Shown here piece by piece: positions 63,354 through 64,000 of a stretch of DNA of 64,000 bases. The notes below the pieces were generated by a model, which worked only from the letters and a program-made list of their open reading frames with translations, had not been told where the DNA came from and did no database searches. Origin of the DNA: CADCVW01 sp035644935 (GTDB lineage Bacteria > Pseudomonadota > Alphaproteobacteria > Sphingomonadales > Sphingomonadaceae); NCBI GenBank assembly GCA_035644935.1, contig DASQNO010000118.1:21922-85921 (forward strand), in the 5' to 3' direction. A program made the translations under genes and the position numbers. Position 1 is the first letter of the stretch. Each line of letters opens with the position of its first letter.

Positions 63354-63461
63354 GACGTTTTTCCTCACCTGACGAGACGGTTCCACCTTGGCCTAAGCGC
63401 GCTTCGGGGCCAATCGTTTCGTTTGCACCGTCTCGAATCGCAGCAACGCGCAAGGATCCCC

Positions 63462-64000
63462 ATGACCGGCCACATACCCAATGATCCCCACAGCGTCCTG
63501 GTGACGGGCGGCGCCGGCTATATCGGCAGCCACGCCGTGCTGGCGCTGCGCGACGCGGGGCGGCGCGTGTCGGTGATCGACAACCTGGTCACGGGCTTCC
63601 GCTGGGCGGTGCCGGACGGCGTGACGTTCTACGAAGGCGATATCGCCGACGCCGACCTGCTGGCGCGGATCATCACCCAACAGTCGATCGGCGCCATCAT
63701 GCATTTCGCAGGTTCGATCGTTGTGCCGGAATCGGTGGTCGATCCGCTGAAATACTACAACAACAACACCGCCAAAAGCCGCGCGCTGATCGAGGCGGCG
63801 GTTACCGGCGGCGTCCGGCACTTCATCTTCTCGTCCACCGCCGCGACCTATGGGACGCCCGAAACGGTGCCGGTGCGCGAGGACATGCCGACCGTGCCGA
63901 TCAACCCGTATGACCGGTCCAAGCTGATGACCGAATGGATGCTCGCCGACATCGCCGCCGCGCACCCAATGAATTATTGCGCGCTGCGCTACTTCAACGT
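63462..64000 (+). CDS. galE: UDP-glucose 4-epimerase, N-terminal part
   Basis: The first 179 residues of an extended short-chain dehydrogenase, cut by the window edge. The NAD-binding loop is SVLVTGGAGYIGSHAVLAL, and VIDNLVTGFRWAV and MHFAGSIVVPESVVDPLKYY match GalE. Catalytic residues are in FSSTAATYG (Ser/Thr) and NPYDRSK (Tyr, Lys). It interconverts UDP-glucose and UDP-galactose for surface polysaccharides. The C-terminal half is outside the window. Confidence 0.92.
   Translation, partial: MTGHIPNDPHSVLVTGGAGYIGSHAVLALRDAGRRVSVIDNLVTGFRWAVPDGVTFYEGDIADADLLARIITQQSIGAIMHFAGSIVVPESVVDPLKYYNNNTAKSRALIEAAVTGGVRHFIFSSTAATYGTPETVPVREDMPTVPINPYDRSKLMTEWMLADIAAAHPMNYCALRYFN

Overview
The window looks like a chromosomal segment of a high-GC alphaproteobacterium of the order Sphingomonadales, probably Sphingomonas or a close relative. 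Supporting signs are a beta-carotene ketolase (CrtW) next to a carotenoid glycosyltransferase, a bolA/dnaJ-like/cobS/cobT gene set, PilZ single-domain proteins, a DUF2093 gene directly after xseA, and several families of GC-rich inverted repeats between genes. This placement rests on gene content, not on a marker-gene comparison. I saw no rRNA or tRNA gene, CRISPR array, prophage or transposase gene. The mobile-looking content is the short palindromic repeats.

Layout. 1-7.5 kb: the tail of an unidentified gene and a small gene, then a minus-strand flagellar export operon (fliQ-fliR-flhB-flhA, then a TPR protein), diverging from a nucleotidyltransferase-fold gene. 7.5-12 kb: a PilZ protein, a TesA-type esterase and the divergent YbbA/YbbP-type ABC exporter, whose two genes are separated by a repeat. 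12-15.9 kb: a GIY-YIG nuclease-like gene bracketed by REP-like doublets, a GST, an aldehyde dehydrogenase and a secreted protein. 15.9-19.1 kb: a minus-strand operon of a haem-oxygenase-fold diiron enzyme, an arginine-deiminase-fold hydrolase, a methyltransferase and an NTF2-like protein. This is the strongest candidate for an undescribed pathway. 19.3-25.5 kb: an M13 peptidase, crtX and crtW, a DUF2141 protein, and a hydrolase with a DUF2945 protein. 25.5-30.8 kb: a cyclophilin-like lipoprotein, a zinc-ribbon protein, two PilZ genes, nusB, an epoxide-hydrolase-like enzyme, pirin and bolA.

30.8-38.4 kb: a J-domain protein, then a six-gene minus-strand operon (three VOC proteins, DUF1428, GST, YciI) diverging from an HxlR regulator, then cobS and cobT. 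The six-gene block separates dnaJ from cobST. 38.6-44.8 kb: envelope proteins (glycine zipper, OmpA-like, BON-like, a 36-residue membrane protein, a helix-hairpin-helix protein), a phytase-like esterase, rpmB, tadA and a CNNM/CorC-type transporter. 44.8-51.6 kb: purD and xseA, whose start codons share CATG, then DUF2093, an M23 peptidase, a decayed gene and clpB. 51.7-64 kb: an ECF42-type sigma factor with its DGPF/YCII partner, M28 and M16 peptidases, purE-purK, a GGDEF cyclase, gpmA, an M14 carboxypeptidase, a DUF4136 lipoprotein and the start of galE.

Most genes are housekeeping, envelope or stress functions. Start coordinates were chosen by eye from start codons, Shine-Dalgarno-like sequence, family N-termini and neighbour overlaps. 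All family calls come from motif recognition without database searches.
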